Source: a bacterium (lineage in GTDB: Bacteria; Bdellovibrionota_B; Oligoflexia; Silvanigrellales; Silvanigrellaceae). From it: DNA of 64,000 nucleotides. How positions within the stretch are numbered: the stretch's first letter is position 1; the number at the start of each line of letters is the position of its first letter. Location: positions 1-64,000 of the forward strand of contig RGDM01000007.1 of assembly GCA_009918675.1 (NCBI GenBank). The letters are read 5' to 3'. The position numbers and the translations under genes are program-made. Shown here piece by piece: positions 1-8,543 of this stretch. Below the pieces are notes generated by a model. The model did not search any database. It was not told the DNA's origin and saw only the letters and a program-made list of their open reading frames with translations.

Positions 1-1
1 C

Positions 2-184
2 GACGGCCACGGCGATAAAAAAGACGATCACGGCGCGAAGAAGGACGACGGCCACGGCGATAAGAAAGACGACGGCCACGGCGATAAAAAAGACGATCAC
101 GGCGCGAAGAAAGACGATGGTCACGGAGATAAGAAAGATGATCATGGCGCAAAGAAAGACGACGGCCATGGTGACAAAAAAGAT
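2..184 (+). repeat. In-frame 24/21-base tandem repeat coding a His/Asp/Lys-rich linker
   Basis: Eight consecutive units are visible: five of 24 bases coding DGHGDKKD and three of 21 bases coding DHGAKKD, in the order 8-7-8-8-7-8-7-8 residues. The array probably continues upstream of the window. All units are multiples of three, so copy-number change would keep the frame. The units differ at silent positions (for example ggc/ggt, gac/gat), so the array is not a very recent expansion. Confidence 0.95.
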
Positions 185-526
185 GAAAAATCCGACGCAA
201 AAATATTTCAATCCGATGAATCATTCGGCGAAACTTTTGCTTTGCCGAAGATGGATCTCAACTTAGGGAATCCTCTCGAAAACCGTTATCTCCGCATTGG
301 CGTTTCCATCGAGTACACGGGTGGCAAAACACAAGCCGAGGAGTTGAAAAAGCGTGAGCCACAGTTGCGCGACCTCATCATTGGTTCGGTTAGCACACGC
401 ACGCGACTGGAACTCCTCACCGAACGGGGCAAGGAAAAGCTACGGCGCGAGCTTATCAATAAGATCAATGAAAGCTTCGAACGGCCAGTGAAGACGATTT
501 ACTTTACTGACTTCTTGGTGGAGTGA
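2..526 (+). CDS. fliL: Flagellar basal-body protein FliL, C-terminal part (5' end outside window)
   Basis: FliL is a single-pass inner-membrane protein that surrounds the stator at the flagellar basal body and supports motor torque. The reading frame is open at the window edge, so the cytoplasmic N-terminus and membrane helix are not seen. What remains is a His/Asp/Lys-rich repetitive linker (about 61 residues), then a conventional FliL periplasmic domain with the segments RYLRIGVSIEYTG, ELKKREPQLRDLIIGSVS and a C-terminal VKTIYFTDFLVE, the usual FliL ending. The stop lies 3 bases before fliM, the common fliL-fliM arrangement. The repetitive linker is not usual for the family. The assignment rests on the C-terminal domain and its place before fliM. 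Confidence 0.9.
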   Translation, partial: DGHGDKKDDHGAKKDDGHGDKKDDGHGDKKDDHGAKKDDGHGDKKDDHGAKKDDGHGDKKDEKSDAKIFQSDESFGETFALPKMDLNLGNPLENRYLRIGVSIEYTGGKTQAEELKKREPQLRDLIIGSVSTRTRLELLTERGKEKLRRELINKINESFERPVKTIYFTDFLVE

Positions 527-529
527 TTC

Positions 530-1513
530 ATGGAACAACAGGTTCTTAGTCAAAGCGAAGTTGACGCACTCCTGAATGCGGTCTCAGATGGTCGCATTGA
601 CTCGCAGGAATCAGAGGATAAAAACGAGGCAAGCTCGTTTGTCCGCTATGATCTCACAAACCAAGACCGAATTATTCGCGGGCGCATGCCAACGCTCGAC
701 ATTATTCACGATAGGTTTATTCGTCTCTTCCGCGTTTCACTCTCTGCCGCTCTGCGTAAAGTGGCAAATATCGGTGTGAACAGCAGCGGACCAATCAAGT
801 TTGGCGAATTCATGAACAGCTTGCCGTTGCCAAGCTGCCTCAACATACTCCGCGTCGACCCACTGCGCGGCTCAGCAGTGATGGTCATCGAAGCAAAGCT
901 TCTCTATGGCTTGGTCGATAGCTTATTTGGTGGCGGTGAAGTCCCGTATACCAAAATTGAAGGAAAAGATTTCACGCAAATCGAAATCAAAATTGCTCGA
1001 CGGATTGTGATGGCCGCCATCGACGATCTCGAAAAAGCGTGGGCACCCGTCTTTCCTCTGCGGATCCACTACTCTCGTACTGAAATCAACCCACAGTTTG
1101 TTGCAGTCGTTCCTCCGTCTGACGTTGTTATCTCAACCACGTTTGATGTTGAATTGGAAAAAATGAGCGGATCAATCAAATTGGTCATTCCCTACTCAAC
1201 GCTTGAACCGATTAAATCTAAACTCAGCGTTGGCTTCCAAAACGAGCAACTTGAAGTTGACCACATCTGGATCAACCGCATCAAAAATCAGCTCCTTGGA
1301 ACACACGTCAACGTTTCCTGCACCCTGGGAACCGCGTGGATCAACATGCGCGACATGATGGAACTTGCTGCTGGCGACATCATCATTCTCGATCATGAGG
1401 CCAACAAGCCTCTTGATGTGACGGTGGAAGGTGTCCACAAATTCCGTTGCGTGCCAGGCATCGTTCGCGGCAACAGAGCGATCAAAATCACTGAAACATT
1501 GGGAGACATCTAA
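530..1513 (+). CDS. fliM: Flagellar motor switch protein FliM
   Basis: FliM forms the middle of the cytoplasmic C-ring and binds phosphorylated CheY to switch rotation. The 327-residue product has the CheY-P-binding N-terminal peptide VLSQSEVDALLNAV (residues 5-18), a linker, a CheC-like middle domain and a C-terminal SpoA (FliN-like) domain. The middle domain contains LDIIHDRFIRLFRVSLSAA and KFGEFMNSLPLPSC. Length is normal. The start ATG is 3 bases after the fliL stop, and the stop overlaps the fliN start by one base (TAATG), so translation is probably coupled. Cognate CheY and sigma factor genes lie further down the same cluster. Confidence 0.97.
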   Translation: MEQQVLSQSEVDALLNAVSDGRIDSQESEDKNEASSFVRYDLTNQDRIIRGRMPTLDIIHDRFIRLFRVSLSAALRKVANIGVNSSGPIKFGEFMNSLPLPSCLNILRVDPLRGSAVMVIEAKLLYGLVDSLFGGGEVPYTKIEGKDFTQIEIKIARRIVMAAIDDLEKAWAPVFPLRIHYSRTEINPQFVAVVPPSDVVISTTFDVELEKMSGSIKLVIPYSTLEPIKSKLSVGFQNEQLEVDHIWINRIKNQLLGTHVNVSCTLGTAWINMRDMMELAAGDIIILDHEANKPLDVTVEGVHKFRCVPGIVRGNRAIKITETLGDI

Positions 1514-1917
1514 TGGAAGACAATACACAGGGTTTTAGCCCAGAAGATTTTGGACTCGACAGCAAAGCGGTCGCCGAAACATCGACTCCCGATCAATCTG
1601 CAATTCCAAAATTTCACGACGATAGCCCGATGAGCAAGATAGACCTCTCGCGCATGAAGATGGTGCTCGATGTCCCGCTCAAAGTCACGGTTGAACTGGG
1701 TCGAACAAAACTCCTTGTCAACGATTTACTTCAGCTTGGTCAGGGTTCTGTGATCGAACTCGACAAAATGGCCGGCGAACCGATGGAAATCTACATCAAC
1801 GACAAATTGGTCGCGATGGGCGAAGTCGTGGTTGTCAATGAAAAGTTTGGCGTGCGTCTCACCGACGTGATGAGTGGACTGGGGATTGAGGATGTTCCTC
1901 CACCTGATGCAGTTTGA
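1513..1917 (+). CDS. fliN: Flagellar motor switch protein FliN
   Basis: FliN is the small C-ring protein that with FliM forms the base of the rotor and docks export substrates. The product has 134 residues: about 45 variable acidic N-terminal residues, then a complete SpoA/FliN domain with MVLDVPLKVTVELGRTKLLV, VIELDKMAGEPMEIYIND and GEVVVVNEKFGVRLTDV, which matches the family almost word for word. Its ATG overlaps the fliM stop by one base. It has the classic length and carries no extra domain. Confidence 0.97.
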   Translation: MEDNTQGFSPEDFGLDSKAVAETSTPDQSAIPKFHDDSPMSKIDLSRMKMVLDVPLKVTVELGRTKLLVNDLLQLGQGSVIELDKMAGEPMEIYINDKLVAMGEVVVVNEKFGVRLTDVMSGLGIEDVPPPDAV

Positions 1918-1954
1918 ATCTTTCTACGAGCTCTGACTCATTGAGGTTGTTTGT

Positions 1955-3277
1955 ATGAACCGGATTTTTAGAACACTTAGATCGAGCAGCCGCATCTCTG
2001 CAGGATTCGCACTGAGCCTAATCATTCCTGCGCACGGGGCTCAGGCAGTTCCAACAAACACAACCGTTGAAAAAAGCGCGGGCTTGGGAGCAAACTCTGC
2101 TCCAAGCACCACTGCGCCGGCAGCGAGTGCAAATACAACTGTGCCTCCCATCCCAACAAGCGACACTGCGAGTCAGATCACAACAACTCAGAGTGACAAA
2201 CAACTTCCGGTCATCAATCCACCCGCACTTGGCTTAGACCTCGTCTCCGGAGGAATCAAACCCGCAGACCTTCCAATCAGCCCGAGTGCGGCAGACAAGA
2301 CGGTCTCTAACACTTCACCGAATACAGGCTCAAACGCCGGCGGAACGGCGCCAAACAGCTTGCTAACTAAATCAGCCTCGTCTTCTACCACGACTTCAAA
2401 TCAGGCAAATGCGAATGCACAAGCTGATGCTGCTGCAGCAACTCCAAGCAACCAGCAAGTGGTGCCAAACGGCGCAGCTTTGCCATCACAGTTGATTCCC
2501 GTAGGACAATCAGACACCTCCCCTTGGCCAGGCTATGCCGCGGGCGGCTTCCTCATTTTAGGGCTTGCAGCAACCGGGGTAATGCTCGTTCGTCTCCGTC
2601 AGGGCAAAGCCTTTGGCCTCAATAAATCTGAAAAACAAATGCAACTGTTGAGCACATTGTCTTTATCACCAAAGCGACAAATCATTCTCGTTCGCATCAA
2701 AGATAAAGAAGTTGCAATGGCATCAACCGAACACGGAATCACCCTGCTCACAGAATTACCTGCATCTCACAAGAACAGCCTGTCGCTCTTAGACGATGGC
2801 GGATCAGAGGAACCACGACGTCGCAAAGTCCAGCAACGCACGGTCACTGATGAACCTACCAAACTCGTTGCAAGCAGCAGTTCGACTGAAGAAGCGGGAC
2901 ACGAGACGGCAATTGCTAGATCCGAAATGCTGATGGGTGCTTTAAAGAATTTACGTGAAAAAAACATGCGCGGTCGGCCGACGGCGACAACCACTGAAAG
3001 CAAACTCAGCACAACGATAGCTCCTGCACCACAAGAACTGAGTGCTGCTGAAAAACGAGTCATGGAAAACATGAACGAAAGCCGAGGTAAAGGCGAACCA
3101 ACCATGAAGCAAACGCGGGCTGCATTTCCCAAGTACCTGGCAAATGCTTTCGAGCAAGAAAGCAAGCGGCCGCTTAACCAATCTCAACCCTCGCAAAACA
3201 GCTCGAATGGAGATGAAGCTGGCAACGTGACGAGCATGATCAGGGAGCGGCTCAAAGACCTGAGACCTCTTTCATAA
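1955..3277 (+). CDS. fliO: Flagellar biosynthesis protein FliO, unusually long
   Basis: FliO is a bitopic inner-membrane protein that helps assemble the FliP ring of the flagellar export gate. This 440-residue product has a signal-like N-terminus (about residues 1-31, ending AHGAQA). It continues with roughly 160 residues rich in Ser, Thr, Asn and Ala, a membrane helix around 192-212 (YAAGGFLILGLAATGVMLV), and the FliO core MQLLSTLSLSPKRQIILVRI. A long, mostly polar cytoplasmic tail of about 200 residues closes it. FliO proteins are usually 100-200 residues, so both flanks are extended. The identification depends on the short core plus its position between fliN and fliP. Confidence 0.85.
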   Translation: MNRIFRTLRSSSRISAGFALSLIIPAHGAQAVPTNTTVEKSAGLGANSAPSTTAPAASANTTVPPIPTSDTASQITTTQSDKQLPVINPPALGLDLVSGGIKPADLPISPSAADKTVSNTSPNTGSNAGGTAPNSLLTKSASSSTTTSNQANANAQADAAAATPSNQQVVPNGAALPSQLIPVGQSDTSPWPGYAAGGFLILGLAATGVMLVRLRQGKAFGLNKSEKQMQLLSTLSLSPKRQIILVRIKDKEVAMASTEHGITLLTELPASHKNSLSLLDDGGSEEPRRRKVQQRTVTDEPTKLVASSSSTEEAGHETAIARSEMLMGALKNLREKNMRGRPTATTTESKLSTTIAPAPQELSAAEKRVMENMNESRGKGEPTMKQTRAAFPKYLANAFEQESKRPLNQSQPSQNSSNGDEAGNVTSMIRERLKDLRPLS

Positions 3278-3330
3278 CAATGCCCCTCGGCTCATGCGTC
3301 TGATCTCAGTCAACCGAAAGGCCATGTCCA

Positions 3331-3441
3331 ATGTTCAAGAAATGCTTTCCAAGGTCATTCAATAAACTATTAAAGACATGGCTCCTCACGGCAATGTTAG
3401 GATTTATTTTTCACAAAAAGTTCCCTCCATTGCTCCAGTGA
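3331..3441 (+). other. Short ORF coding a signal-peptide-like segment, probably the true 5' end of fliP in another frame
   Basis: An ATG at 3331, nine bases after GAAAGG, opens a 36-codon frame. It reads a basic stretch (MFKKCFPRSFNKLLK), then a hydrophobic core (WLLTAMLGFIF), then a stop at 3439-3441. FliP proteins normally begin with such a signal peptide. The long fliP frame here has no signal peptide and no Shine-Dalgarno before its first ATG. Adding one T to the run of five at 3407-3411 would join the two frames into a normal-looking pre-FliP. I infer a frame break (real, programmed or a sequence error). Confidence 0.6.
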
Positions 3442-4160
3442 CAGCCCCAGGACTCAACCCATCACGAACAACTCTGAATAAGAATTCTATCCCGCTCTTT
3501 GCTCTGAGCATCGGCGATTCGGAAAACTCCGATGACTTGGTTCCTGCATTGCGGGTCGTGGCGATTTTAACAATCCTAACACTCGCACCTGCTATCCTAT
3601 TACTCACAAGCGCATTTACACGAATCTTGATTGTACTTTCTTTCGTGCGACAAGCACTTGGTTCGCCGTCCATGCCTCCCAACCAGGTCCTCGTAGGACT
3701 CTCGCTGTTTCTAACATATTTCGTGATGGGCCCCACGACGAGTAAAATTTACGATACAGCAATCGCTCCTTACATGGCTAAAACAATGAGCGCAGATGTC
3801 GCATTCGACAAGGCACAAGTTCCAGTGCGTGACTTTATGCTGGCACAAGTGCGCAAAGAAGATATCAAGCTGTTCCTGAGTTTGTCGCAAGGGCCGCAAC
3901 CACAAAAACCCGAAGACATTCCGATGCGCATACTCATACCGTCCTTCGTGATAAGTGAACTTAAGAGTGCTTTTCAGATCGGTTTTTTAGTCTATTTACC
4001 ATTCATTATCATCGACATGATCGTTAGCAGTGTGCTCATGGCCATGGGTATGATGATGCTCCCGCCAACAGTCGTCAGCTTGCCTCTCAAAATTATTCTT
4101 TTCGTCGTCGTCGATGGTTGGAATCTTCTCGCGGGATCTCTGATTAGGAGTTTCTCATGA
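3378..4160 (+). CDS. fliP: Flagellar type III export gate protein FliP (signal peptide apparently out of frame)
   Basis: FliP forms, with FliQ and FliR, the helical core of the flagellar export gate in the inner membrane. From residue 55 the 260-residue frame is a full FliP: a first membrane helix, TSAFTRILIVLSFVRQALG, MPPNQVLVGLSLFLTYFVM, PMRILIPSFVISELKSAFQI and a closing VVVDGWNLLAGSLIRSF. The first about 50 residues are polar and unlike the expected signal peptide, and no ribosome site precedes this ATG. A signal-peptide-like segment lies immediately upstream in a different frame (3331-3441), so the natural start may be 3331 with a one-base discrepancy near 3407-3419. The stop overlaps fliQ by four bases (ATGA). 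Confidence 0.92.
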   Translation: MAPHGNVRIYFSQKVPSIAPVTAPGLNPSRTTLNKNSIPLFALSIGDSENSDDLVPALRVVAILTILTLAPAILLLTSAFTRILIVLSFVRQALGSPSMPPNQVLVGLSLFLTYFVMGPTTSKIYDTAIAPYMAKTMSADVAFDKAQVPVRDFMLAQVRKEDIKLFLSLSQGPQPQKPEDIPMRILIPSFVISELKSAFQIGFLVYLPFIIIDMIVSSVLMAMGMMMLPPTVVSLPLKIILFVVVDGWNLLAGSLIRSFS

Positions 4161-4432
4161 ATAGTCAACAAGTGATTGATCTCTTTATGGGGCTTATTTA
4201 CGCGACTGCAGAATTAAGCTTACCACTTCTTGTCACCGCACTCGTCGTAGGCTTGCTCATCAGTGTTTTTCAAGCTGCGACTCAAATTAACGAAGCGACA
4301 CTCTCTTTTCTTCCAAAAATTGCCGCAATGATCGCAGTTTTTGCAATCATGAGTCCGTGGATGATCCGACGCATGACGAATTACACCCAAGATATATTCA
4401 AAAAAATTCCGGAGATTACAAGACAAAAATGA
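4157..4432 (+). CDS. fliQ: Flagellar export gate protein FliQ
   Basis: FliQ is the small two-helix subunit, four copies of which wrap around the FliP5-FliR core of the export gate. The 91-residue product has two hydrophobic helices (about 13-40 and 50-75) and family segments including SLPLLVTALVVGLLISVFQA and ATQINEATLSFLPK. It starts inside the fliP stop (ATGA) and ends inside the fliR start (ATGA), so the three gate subunits are translationally coupled. Confidence 0.97.
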   Translation: MNSQQVIDLFMGLIYATAELSLPLLVTALVVGLLISVFQAATQINEATLSFLPKIAAMIAVFAIMSPWMIRRMTNYTQDIFKKIPEITRQK

Positions 4433-5241
4433 ACTTTGAATCGCTCTTCCAACTTGACCCACAAGTCTGGCCATTCGCAGTGATGATGTTCTTGCGGATT
4501 GTGAGCATTTTATTCTTTATGCCAATTTTTGGCGAAAATACGATACCAGGCCGCGTTCGCCTTCTCCTAGGCCTTACGATGAGTCTCTGCATATGGCCAC
4601 TCGTGGAAGGGCATATTCATGCATCACCAGGATTCCTTCAATGGAGTCCGCTCACCCTTGCTATTGCCACATTGCGTGAAGTTTTCTTCGGTTTTTCGGT
4701 TGGTTTTGCAGCAAAAACATTAATCTTCGCTGCATCAATTGGATCCCACATTGTTGGCGTTAACATGGGTTTTCAGACCGCAACTCTTTTTTCTCCGCAA
4801 TTGGGAAATCAGGAGTCAGCATTTTCATCGTTAAAAATCTGGCTTGTGACAATTCTCATTCTTGTTTTTAATATCCACCACGTCTTTATCCAAGGAATCG
4901 TATCATCCTTCACAACAATCCCGCTTGCGGCAGAGGCCGATGCAAAGGTTTTGCTCAATGTAATCATGCAAACCATCACTTCAAGTTTCGCAATTGGGAT
5001 TCGAATCGCAGGCCCCCTTCTCCTTATACAGACTGCAACGACCATTGCACTTGGATTGCTTAACCGAGCTCTTCCACAGCTGAACGCATTCGTGATCAGT
5101 TTTCCAGTTAGCTTCTTGCTCAGCATGATTGTTTTATTCTTCTCAACCGCAGCTTTTGTCAGACTCATGGGACAGCAGGGAGGCCTTCAAGAGGTCGCTG
5201 CGTTCGCACGAGTGCAAAAGGCCTTCGACCATAAACACTGA
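4429..5241 (+). CDS. fliR: Flagellar export gate protein FliR
   Basis: FliR is the single-copy gate subunit that completes the FliPQR channel. The frame extends upstream, but the ATG at 4429 overlaps the fliQ stop as ATGA, matching the coupling seen between fliP and fliQ. That start gives 270 residues, the normal length. Several membrane helices and typical stretches are visible (FAVMMFLRIVSILFFMPIFG, the early RVRLLLGLTMSL, and FPVSFLLSMIVLFFSTAAFV near the end). flhB follows 8 bases downstream. Confidence 0.95.
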   Translation: MNFESLFQLDPQVWPFAVMMFLRIVSILFFMPIFGENTIPGRVRLLLGLTMSLCIWPLVEGHIHASPGFLQWSPLTLAIATLREVFFGFSVGFAAKTLIFAASIGSHIVGVNMGFQTATLFSPQLGNQESAFSSLKIWLVTILILVFNIHHVFIQGIVSSFTTIPLAAEADAKVLLNVIMQTITSSFAIGIRIAGPLLLIQTATTIALGLLNRALPQLNAFVISFPVSFLLSMIVLFFSTAAFVRLMGQQGGLQEVAAFARVQKAFDHKH

Positions 5242-5249
5242 GGTGAAAT

Positions 5250-6353
5250 GTGGAAGAAAGAGAAGAAAGCCAACAAGACAAAACTGAAGATGCAACCGAA
5301 GAACGGCGCAGGCAATACCGTGAGGAAGGTCAGATCGCCAATCCCCGTGAAATACTATCAGCAATGACTTTAATCATTGTCACCATTGGTTTGACAATGA
5401 TTGGCGGACAATTTGTCACAGCATTTAAAGCAACTTTCAATCGGGCATTTGCACTGGTTGCATTTCAGGCAAAAAGCAATCTCGACTTTTCAGACATGCT
5501 GTCGCAAGTCTTTTCACCCGTAATGCCACTCATGGCTGGCACAGCGGCCTTGCTTGCATTCGTACCGTCGATGGTTGGACTTGCAATCACTCAGTTCAAC
5601 TGGTCATGGAAAAAAATCACACCTAACATGGACAAATTAAACTTTGTTGCCGGATTCCAGAGACTTTTTTCATTTGGAGGGCTCGAGGAGTTCGCCAAGG
5701 TTTTAATCAAGGGAACCGTCCTTTGCTCAGTGATTTATGTCTTCATGAAGAAGGAATTGTCAGAAAGCGAACTCTATCTTTTTCAAGCCACAGGTACTAT
5801 GGCAGCGGGAATTTTCGCCGCGCTGTTGAAGCTTCTAACATGGATCACAGTTACGGTCGCTCTGCTTGCAGCTGCCGATTACGGTTACGGTTTGTTTCGC
5901 CTTGAACGTCAAATGATGATGAGCAAGCAAGAAATCAAAGAAGAAAACAAGTCGATGGAAGGTGACCCTTTAGTCAGAAGCCAACGTCGGCGCATGGCTC
6001 GTGAATTAATTATGCGTAAAAACATAAACGCAGTTCCAACAGCAACGTTCGTCATAACCAACCCAACCCACTTTTCAATTGCGATTCGCTATGTGCGTGG
6101 CATGCAAGCGCCGATCGTTGTCGCAAAAGGACAAGATTTCCTGGCCCTAAAAATACGAGAAATTGCCAAGAAAAATGACATCATGCTGGTGGAAAACAAA
6201 GCCCTTGCAAGGACTTTGTACAAGACGGTCAAGGTTGGCCAAGAAGTTCCCCCGAGTCTCTACGGCTCAGTGATTGAAGTGATGAAAGTTATCTACCAAG
6301 CACGTGGTCGTGATTATTTTGAAAGATTCAACCTTCAAGGGGCTGTTGGCTGA
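5250..6353 (+). CDS. flhB: Flagellar export switch protein FlhB
   Basis: FlhB is the export-apparatus protein that switches substrate class from rod/hook to filament after self-cleavage. The 367-residue product starts at GTG 5250 with the typical DKTEDATEERRRQYREEGQI opening. It has four membrane helices and a cytoplasmic domain with the autocleavage motif NPTH at residues 271-274, cut between Asn271 and Pro272. The flanking VPTATFVITNPTHFSIAIRY and ENKALARTLYKTVKVGQEVP are standard. An ATG two bases earlier is out of frame. It sits between fliR and flhA as in many proteobacteria. Confidence 0.97.
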   Translation: MEEREESQQDKTEDATEERRRQYREEGQIANPREILSAMTLIIVTIGLTMIGGQFVTAFKATFNRAFALVAFQAKSNLDFSDMLSQVFSPVMPLMAGTAALLAFVPSMVGLAITQFNWSWKKITPNMDKLNFVAGFQRLFSFGGLEEFAKVLIKGTVLCSVIYVFMKKELSESELYLFQATGTMAAGIFAALLKLLTWITVTVALLAAADYGYGLFRLERQMMMSKQEIKEENKSMEGDPLVRSQRRRMARELIMRKNINAVPTATFVITNPTHFSIAIRYVRGMQAPIVVAKGQDFLALKIREIAKKNDIMLVENKALARTLYKTVKVGQEVPPSLYGSVIEVMKVIYQARGRDYFERFNLQGAVG

Positions 6354-6383
6354 GACCAGCCATAATTGCGGAGGAGGCTATAC

Positions 6384-8507
6384 ATGGCTACAGGCGGCAC
6401 ATTAACCAGTGCAGCTCCATCAACACCGGGTGGCAACCCGGCGTTGGCGTGGTTACGCAGTCCAGACGTTCTCATGGCGATCGCAGTCGTGGGAATTCTT
6501 CCGATGATGATCTTTCCATTGCCAGGCATGCTGCTCGACTTCTTGCTAGCGCTCTCGCTGTCAACTTCGCTGGTTATCATGCTTGTCGCAATCTATATCA
6601 CCAAGCCCCTTGAATTCGGCGTGTTCCCAACGATCCTCCTTATTTCAACTCTGTTTCGACTCGCACTCAACGTATCAACAACGCGTTCAATTTTGACACA
6701 CGGTGGCGACACCACCGGCCAGATGAGTGGCCTCATCAAGGCGTTCGGAAACATTGTGATTGCCGACAACATTGGTGTCGGTTTGGTGATCTTCATCATC
6801 TTGACGGTCATTAACTTTGTGGTCATCACCAAAGGTTCGGGGCGTATCGCTGAAGTTGCAGCTCGATTTACACTTGACGCAATGCCCGGTAAACAAATGG
6901 CGATTGACGCCGAATTAAATGCTGGTCACATCAACGCAGAGGAAGCGCGCAAGCGTCGAACAGCGGTTGAGAAAGAAGCCGACTTCTACGGTGCGATGGA
7001 CGGTGCCTCGAAATTCGTTCGCGGTGATGCTATCGCAGGCATCATCATTACACTCGTCAACATGATCGTCGGCCTGGTCATCGGTATTATCCAATTCAAC
7101 ATGAGTGCCGCGAGCGCAGCGAAGACATTTACTCTTCTGGCAGTTGGTGACGGTCTGATTGCTGCAATTCCTTCGCTGATGATCTCGACCGCAGCGGGTT
7201 TGATCGTGACTCGTACAACCTCTGAAGGTGACCTCGGTGGTCAGGTGCTTAAACAGTTCCGTGTTCATCCGAAAGCGCTTTACGTCGCAGCTGGAATTAT
7301 CACTCTTCTATCGCTGGTTCCTGGATTCCCAAAGATCGCTTTCTTTTCGCTGGCCGGTCTGTTGGTTTTTCTTGGACGTATGGCTGATAAGGCCATCAAA
7401 TCCGAACGGGAACTGGAGGCAGAGGCCAGAGAGAAAGACACTCAAAACAAAGACAAAAAAGAATCTGAGAGTATCGACTCGCTCATGCGCTTAGATATTC
7501 TCGCGGTTGAAGTGGGACATGCGTTAGTTCACCTGATTGATCCCCAACAAGATGGCGAAGTTGTTGATCGTATTCAGAGCATTCGCAAACAATTTGCGCA
7601 AGATCTTGGAATCGTCGTTCCGCAGATTCAATTGCGCGACAACCTTCAACATGACCCCGGACAATACAGCATCTCACTTAAGGGCAGCAAAATTGCGACA
7701 GGACAGTTGATGGTCGACTACTTCCTTGCAATGGACCCTGGAAATGTTGAAATGCCCATCAACGGAGAACCCACAACCGACCCCGTTTATGGCCTACCCG
7801 CACTCTGGATTCATAAACGTGAAAAAGATGAAGCTGTTTTCCGTGGTTACACAGTTGTAAACTGCGCAACGGTCATCGCTACCCACATCACAAAGGCACT
7901 GCGCGAACATGCATCTGAGCTCTTGACGCGGCAAGACGTTCAATACCTCGTCGACAAGCTTAAAGAAACAAACCCGAAAGTTGTCGAAGAAGTCATTCAT
8001 TCCGAGCGTCTCAACCTCGGTGACGTCGTCAAAGTTATGCAAAATTTGCTGCGTGAAGATGTGTCAGTCAGGGACATTCTTTCACTCTTCGAGTGCCTTG
8101 CTGACCACTGTAAGATTGTAAAGAACCCTGAAGTATTGTCTGAGCAGTGTCGCAAAGCCCTGGGCAGATCAATTACTCAGAAATACTTGAACGACAAGGA
8201 AGAACTTGTGGTCGTTACTTTTGATCGAATGATTGAAGACATACTTGGTGGTGGGTTGGTCACAACCGACAATGGCAGCTCATATCTGAACCTTGATGCG
8301 CGCCAAGCGCAAGACATTCTTCAAAAGCTTATGCAGGGCATTAGTGTCTTCGAGGCGGAAGGATCACAGCCCGTATTAATGATTTCAGCAAGACTTCGCC
8401 AGTCATTTCAGCGCTTGATGGTCCGCTATTTACCACAGGTGTCTGTTGTGTCCTACGACGAGGTTCCCGCAGGAATTAGAATCAGAAACATTCAAATGAT
8501 TGCTTGA
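6384..8507 (+). CDS. flhA: Flagellar export protein FlhA
   Basis: FlhA forms the nonameric export ring: an N-terminal membrane part couples proton flow and a large cytoplasmic domain docks chaperone-substrate complexes. The ATG at 6384 is chosen because GGAGGAGG lies about six bases upstream. An in-frame TTG at 6366 sits before that site and is unlikely. The 707-residue product has about eight membrane helices, the family signature FRLALNVSTTRSIL, the cytoplasmic loop RFTLDAMPGKQMAIDAELNA and a full C-terminal domain (MRLDILAVEVGHALVHLID onward). Length and motifs are normal. Confidence 0.98.
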   Translation: MATGGTLTSAAPSTPGGNPALAWLRSPDVLMAIAVVGILPMMIFPLPGMLLDFLLALSLSTSLVIMLVAIYITKPLEFGVFPTILLISTLFRLALNVSTTRSILTHGGDTTGQMSGLIKAFGNIVIADNIGVGLVIFIILTVINFVVITKGSGRIAEVAARFTLDAMPGKQMAIDAELNAGHINAEEARKRRTAVEKEADFYGAMDGASKFVRGDAIAGIIITLVNMIVGLVIGIIQFNMSAASAAKTFTLLAVGDGLIAAIPSLMISTAAGLIVTRTTSEGDLGGQVLKQFRVHPKALYVAAGIITLLSLVPGFPKIAFFSLAGLLVFLGRMADKAIKSERELEAEAREKDTQNKDKKESESIDSLMRLDILAVEVGHALVHLIDPQQDGEVVDRIQSIRKQFAQDLGIVVPQIQLRDNLQHDPGQYSISLKGSKIATGQLMVDYFLAMDPGNVEMPINGEPTTDPVYGLPALWIHKREKDEAVFRGYTVVNCATVIATHITKALREHASELLTRQDVQYLVDKLKETNPKVVEEVIHSERLNLGDVVKVMQNLLREDVSVRDILSLFECLADHCKIVKNPEVLSEQCRKALGRSITQKYLNDKEELVVVTFDRMIEDILGGGLVTTDNGSSYLNLDARQAQDILQKLMQGISVFEAEGSQPVLMISARLRQSFQRLMVRYLPQVSVVSYDEVPAGIRIRNIQMIA

Positions 8508-8543
8508 AAGAGTCTTTGACTCTTTAGGACCAGGGGTGTGACA

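Noticed and set aside
3294..3365. A 23-codon frame (MRLISVNRKAM...) in the fliO-fliP gap, in the same register as fliP
   Set aside because: It has no ribosome site, no recognisable sequence, and stops 12 bases before the fliP ATG. The overlapping frame at 3331 explains the region better.
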